Shown: piece after piece, positions 22,648 through 26,219 of the stretch
How the letters are laid out: every line of letters begins with the position of its first letter
How positions within the stretch are numbered: the stretch's first letter is position 1
Source of the DNA: TMED27 sp037969235
Lineage (GTDB): Bacteria; Pseudomonadota; Alphaproteobacteria; Micavibrionales; Micavibrionaceae
NCBI GenBank assembly: GCA_037969235.1
Contig: JBBKXA010000044.1
Span: 1-26,219 of the forward strand
Reading direction: 5' to 3'
DNA: 26,219 bases
Made by a program: the position numbers and the translations under genes
The notes under the pieces: generated by a model
Databases searched by the model: none
Told to the model about the DNA's origin: nothing
The model's input: only the letters and a program-made list of their open reading frames with translations

Positions 22648-23955
22648 TTATTTAAACGCTTTTAAAGCCTCATCATAAAGTATTTTTAATTCGTGACCTT
22701 CAAGTGAATTTTTAAAATATTTTTCAATATTTTCATTGATAAAATTCAATTGTAGCTTTAGCGCCTCGCGTTCATTTTTATTCGTACAAAGTGGCGCAAG
22801 CGTTTTGATTTTCTTGATCAAATGTCCTGTCACGTCAGGCTTAGTGTCTGCAGATTGGCGAATTTGCGTAAGCGCGATCATGATCACGCTGGCTTCGCTG
22901 TTTTGATCGGCAATTAAACAACATTTTTTCTCGTCATCTAAATATATATGCCCCGCCAATTCCTTTTTAAATAAATGTGATAAGGCGGCTGAAAGCTGAT
23001 CCAAGGTGGCCATAGCCGTAAAATTATCATTTATACCCGGCGACAGGGCGCGTATTGCGATTTCGACCAAATGACGCACAGAATATTCGATATCTTGCGT
23101 GGAGGTGCGCACTCGCCCAATTCCAATATTGCTTAAGATATTTTTGCAAATTTCATCGCTTGCATTTTCAACCGGCCAAATACCAATGCCGCCTTCTCCT
23201 TCAACCACAAAACGCCCAGCCTTACAGTTGAGTTTTATGATTAAATTATGTTTCGATGCAATATTAACGATAGATTGATAATTAATATATTGCACATACC
23301 CGCTTTTACTAAAATGCACCTCCCGTGTGTCCTGTCCAAAATTTTTCGGTAATTCTGTTTCATAAACCCGAAATTCATGATCACTATCGGAGCGACCAAG
23401 CCGTTCAATGGCGGTTTTTAACTCCTCGCTGATATTCATGATCACGTTATTGGCAATGCTTGATTGTGCAACATGATGGACAAACGCCAGCAAAACAAAC
23501 AAATTCATAAAACACATCGCAAACACAAGGCTAATGGTCAGGGCTGGCGTGCGAATGGTTAAAACCTCATCATGTAAAATGCGCGTAAGCACGAAACACC
23601 CAACCACCGCACCCAGAAAAATCCCCATATAAATCTGCGTCTGCCGATCCCCCATGAATACTTTGATGATGCGTGGGCCCAATTGTGACGCGGCAAGGCT
23701 AAGCACCACCATAGTGATCGAAATTGCCAGTGTCGCCATCGTAATCATTGACGGCATAAGCGTTGAAATCACCTGCTTGGCATCTTCGGTCGTACCGTTA
23801 TACAAAAGCTTTGGAATTTCCAGATCTTTTAAAATATGCATTTCAAAGAAATACATAGTTAAAGTAGCAAAAAAATAAATCACACAAATAATGATGGGCA
23901 CAAACCAAAGGCTTGCTTTCATCATTGACCAAACATTTAATATTCTTGAAAACAC
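22648..23955 (-). CDS. DUF2254 family membrane protein
   Basis: This 435-aa protein has four membrane helices in its first 160 residues (about 16-37, 66-90, 108-126 and 136-159), followed by a soluble C-terminal part. The stretches MATLAISITMVVLSLAASQ and ALSPGINDNFTAM are typical of the DUF2254 family, whose function is not established. The start is GTG at 23955, with an AGG about 8 bases upstream; an ATG at residue 11 is possible but would sit close to the first helix. It converges on the TolC gene and diverges from the M20 gene. I see no link in sequence to the secretion system beyond position. Confidence 0.85.
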   Translation of the reverse strand: MFSRILNVWSMMKASLWFVPIIICVIYFFATLTMYFFEMHILKDLEIPKLLYNGTTEDAKQVISTLMPSMITMATLAISITMVVLSLAASQLGPRIIKVFMGDRQTQIYMGIFLGAVVGCFVLTRILHDEVLTIRTPALTISLVFAMCFMNLFVLLAFVHHVAQSSIANNVIMNISEELKTAIERLGRSDSDHEFRVYETELPKNFGQDTREVHFSKSGYVQYINYQSIVNIASKHNLIIKLNCKAGRFVVEGEGGIGIWPVENASDEICKNILSNIGIGRVRTSTQDIEYSVRHLVEIAIRALSPGINDNFTAMATLDQLSAALSHLFKKELAGHIYLDDEKKCCLIADQNSEASVIMIALTQIRQSADTKPDVTGHLIKKIKTLAPLCTNKNEREALKLQLNFINENIEKYFKNSLEGHELKILYDEALKAFK

Positions 23956-24042
23956 GCGATGCCTAACTGAAGGGGGATATTGTGGAAATCATACATTTAA
24001 AGCATACTTTAAGTTCCTAGATATTAAAAGGATATGCGCTCC

Positions 24043-25248
24043 ATGAGTAATGACAATAACATCAGAAATTCCATTTCAGCAATGCACGAAGAAATTGCGG
24101 AATATCGTCGTGCAATGCATGAAAACCCGCAAACAGCCTTCGAAGAAACATACGCGAGCAACCTTGTGGCGGAAAAACTCACCGCATGGAATATCCCGCT
24201 TGAACGCGAGATCGCCGTCACGGGAATAGTTGCAACCATTAAAGGCACAAAAACCGATAGCGGCAAATCCATAGGGCTTCGCGCCGATATGGATGCGCTT
24301 GATATAATCGAGGAAAACAACAAGCCGTGGGTGTCAAAAACCCATGGTAAAATGCACGGATGCGGTCATGATGGCCACACGGCGATGCTTTTAGGGGCGG
24401 CAAAATACCTGAATGAAAACCGCGAGTGTTTCAACGGCACTGTGCATTTGATTTTTCAACCCGCCGAAGAAGGCTATGGTGGCGCGCATAAAATGATAGA
24501 AGAAGGCTTGTTTGATCGCTTCCCCTGCGACAGCGTCTACGGGCTTCATAACTGGCCACGCCTATCGCGTGGAACAATCGCGATGCGTGAAGGCGCAATT
24601 ATGGCCGCCGCAGACCGTTTCGATATTACAATCGAAGGGCAGGGCGGTCACGCCGCCGCGCCTCATAAAGCCAACGATCCGATCATTGTTGGCACGCATC
24701 TGGTCAATGCGCTCCAAACCCTCGTCAGCCGCACCGCCGACCCGCTGGAGCCTATCGTTATTTCCATCACAAATTTCAATGCGGGAACTGGCGCGTTCAA
24801 TGTTATCCCGCAAAGCGCAAACCTCAGCGGCACACTCCGTACATTTGATCCTCTCCTGCGTACGCAAATGATTGAGCGCATTTGCGAAATGACCCGCGAT
24901 ACCGCTGCATTATTTGGCGCAAAAGCTGAATGTATATTCATGAAAGGCGGCTATGACCCCACCGTTAATTCACCAGATGAAACCGCATTTTGCGCCAAAG
25001 TCGCGCGTGAATTGGTTGGTGATGAAAATACGGACGCCGATGTCACGCCCGTTATGGGCGCGGAAGATTTCGGAGCAATGCTTCAGGCGCGCCCCGGCTG
25101 CTACATCTTCCTCGGCCAAGCTGAAGAAGACCCCAAATCCAACCACAACCACATGGTCCACACCCCCCAATATGATTTCAATGACGCAATCATACCTTTA
25201 GGCATTGAATATTGGGTGCGGGTGGTTGAGGGGGCTTTGGAAAAATAA
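24043..25248 (+). CDS. M20D-family metallo-amidohydrolase (hippurate hydrolase-like)
   Basis: This 401-aa cytoplasmic enzyme has the usual length of M20D amidohydrolases, which cleave N-acyl amino acids or similar amides using two metal ions. Motifs seen: RADMDAL (80-86), MHGCGHDGH (104-112) with metal ligands Cys107 and His109, QPAEEG (139-144) with the catalytic and metal Glu pair, HNWP (169-172) and HMVHTP near the C-terminus. The dimerisation domain with GQGGHAAAPH is present. I chose the ATG at 24043 because AAGGA lies about 10 bases before it; the ATG at 24034 is almost touching that site. The true substrate cannot be read from sequence. No neighbouring gene suggests a pathway. Confidence 0.93.
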   Translation: MSNDNNIRNSISAMHEEIAEYRRAMHENPQTAFEETYASNLVAEKLTAWNIPLEREIAVTGIVATIKGTKTDSGKSIGLRADMDALDIIEENNKPWVSKTHGKMHGCGHDGHTAMLLGAAKYLNENRECFNGTVHLIFQPAEEGYGGAHKMIEEGLFDRFPCDSVYGLHNWPRLSRGTIAMREGAIMAAADRFDITIEGQGGHAAAPHKANDPIIVGTHLVNALQTLVSRTADPLEPIVISITNFNAGTGAFNVIPQSANLSGTLRTFDPLLRTQMIERICEMTRDTAALFGAKAECIFMKGGYDPTVNSPDETAFCAKVARELVGDENTDADVTPVMGAEDFGAMLQARPGCYIFLGQAEEDPKSNHNHMVHTPQYDFNDAIIPLGIEYWVRVVEGALEK

Positions 25249-25253
25249 ATAAT

Positions 25254-25296
25254 TTAAGCTTTTTTTAATTTTTTACTGTCAACATTATTTTTGACA
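25254..25296 (+). promoter_or_regulatory. Candidate regulatory site before the 243-aa gene
   Basis: A TTAA-N7-TTAA match (25254-25268) lies 44 bases ahead of the ATG at 25313, but seven of its bases are a T run, so a chance match is likely. An inverted repeat TGTCAA (25277-25282) / TTGACA (25291-25296) with an 8-base loop follows and could be an operator or leader hairpin. The T runs could also end the upstream transcript. Confidence 0.25.
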
Positions 25297-25312
25297 ACAT
25301 TAAGGATAAGCT

Positions 25313-26044
25313 ATGACTGATCAAAACTTAGATGCACAACGCGCATGGGAGACAGCTCAAAACAAGACTGCTCCAGAGATAACAAAGCAAACCGTTAATG
25401 AGCTTGCTGAAAGAATTAAGCAAGATCCATATTATGCTTCCGTACCTGAAATAGCAGAAAGTATTGCTAAATATATGCTGGTTCTTACAGATAATACTGA
25501 TTTGGTTTTAGATATTGCTGCTGATGATGATGTTTATGAGCTACAAGCGATTGAAATCATGACGAAGGCCAGCTTTTTTGCAGTTATGCAGGATACGAAA
25601 GATTTTCCTTTGGAAGCAAATTCTTTAGATGATTATCTGGGGCAAGCTTTAAGAAATATGAACTCTGATGTTGTTCAACAATTATTAAGTGAGGAGCAAC
25701 GGCAAGCCCTAACAGATTACATTAATGAAGCACACGAAGATGGGTTGGTCACAAAAGAAGAACTTTTTGATTTTGGTGTTTTGCAATCTAAAATTGGCGT
25801 TGAAACGGCTGATCGTCTTGGTGTTGAAAGTATGGAAGATTACGAGCCGTCTTTGTCCAGCCAAAAAGCCGCATTGACGTTATTTGAAGCGCTAGATATA
25901 GAGCCAACTGAGGATCGTATCCAAAATATGGCATCACGTGCTGACTCCTCTTCAGCAATGCTCAGTGGCGCATTTCCACAAAAAAGCGCTCCAGAATTGG
26001 AGCAGGGGGCCAGTCCTGCTGATGTACCTGATCAATCAATATAA
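25313..26044 (+). CDS. Hypothetical acidic 243-aa protein
   Basis: A soluble, acidic, mostly helical-looking protein of 243 aa with no signal peptide, no membrane segment and no Cys. I recognise no family. The first 200 residues look globular, with segments such as NELAERIKQDP and a run of short acidic helices. The last 35 residues, from about ASRADSSSAM, are low-complexity and probably disordered. The ribosome site is good: AAGGA 6 bases before the ATG. It stands alone, with the M20 gene 64 bases upstream in the same direction and a hairpin about 95 bases after its stop. Codon use looks more AT-rich than that of the M20 gene, which hints at a different history, but no transfer marks are visible. 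Confidence 0.8.
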   Translation: MTDQNLDAQRAWETAQNKTAPEITKQTVNELAERIKQDPYYASVPEIAESIAKYMLVLTDNTDLVLDIAADDDVYELQAIEIMTKASFFAVMQDTKDFPLEANSLDDYLGQALRNMNSDVVQQLLSEEQRQALTDYINEAHEDGLVTKEELFDFGVLQSKIGVETADRLGVESMEDYEPSLSSQKAALTLFEALDIEPTEDRIQNMASRADSSSAMLSGAFPQKSAPELEQGASPADVPDQSI

Positions 26045-26137
26045 TAATCTTTAAATAATAAATTTGACACCACACCCAAAATAATATTAAGCTTCAACTC
26101 ATGAGCAAAACACGCGCACATAACCCAAGCCCGCGAC

Positions 26138-26174
26138 GCCCACGCTAATCTTTTGATTAAGCGGGCGGATTTTT
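26138..26174 (+). terminator. Possible terminator after the 243-aa gene
   Basis: GCCC-GCTAATC pairs with GATT-AGCGGGC around a TTTT loop, with a two-base and a one-base bulge, followed by GGA and five T residues. It could serve the 243-aa gene or, in part, a gene beyond the window edge. The bulges lower confidence. The rest of 26045-26219 shows no gene. Confidence 0.4.
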
Positions 26175-26219
26175 CTCGACCCTAAATTTTTTCAAAATCT
26201 CGAAAACTTTGAACGCTTA

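Noticed and set aside
23997..24012. A CtrA box before the M20 gene
   Set aside because: The half-sites are separated by 8 bases, not 7, and there is no shared flank.
26100..26219. The end of a minus-strand gene entering from beyond the window
   Set aside because: The most protein-like frame is only 19 codons long between two stops (26217-26219 and about 26158), so it cannot continue out of the window without a frameshift.

Overview
The window looks like a chromosomal segment of an alphaproteobacterium with moderate GC. This rests on the gene complement and on two full TTAA-N7-TTAA motifs, the CtrA binding consensus of that class, both placed upstream of genes. I cannot fix the order. A Micavibrio-like lineage is a guess only. 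I saw no tRNA, rRNA, insertion sequence, integrase or CRISPR array.

Layout. (1) 48-2436: lepA (EF4) on the minus strand, diverging from a membrane-anchored I78-type peptidase inhibitor. (2) 2433-9574: minus-strand genes of unknown function. They are a 58-aa gene behind a CtrA-like promoter, two 126-aa proteins that are divergent paralogs of each other, a 1756-aa giant with a 36-bp coding repeat block, and a 146-aa hydrophobic protein whose promoter carries the second CtrA box. (3) 9575-22628: an 11.6-kb minus-strand operon with overlapping or nearly touching genes, and a TolC-family gene diverging from its promoter. (4) 22648-26219: a DUF2254 membrane protein, an M20 amidohydrolase and an acidic protein of unknown function.

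The most interesting part is region 3. In transcription order it encodes an 860-aa acidic repeat protein with no Lys or Arg in its last 481 residues (the presumed secreted substrate), two tandem type I secretion ABC proteins, an HlyD-type adaptor, a response regulator whose effector is an RsbW-like ATPase domain, and a hybrid histidine kinase with a PilJ-like sensor, two receivers and an HPt domain. The divergent TolC gene would supply the outer-membrane channel. Both ABC proteins keep Walker A but have lost the usual Q-loop Gln, LSGGQ signature, Walker B Glu and switch His. The transporter therefore looks like a pair of degenerate ATPases, probably a heterodimer. A dedicated secretion line cotranscribed with its own phosphorelay and a partner-switch-like output is the best candidate here for an undescribed system.

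A second theme is a small CtrA-like regulon: the 58-aa gene and the 146-aa/1756-aa gene pair have promoters sharing the same box, the same flanking GACT and the same orientation. Functions for these proteins are not recognisable from sequence alone.
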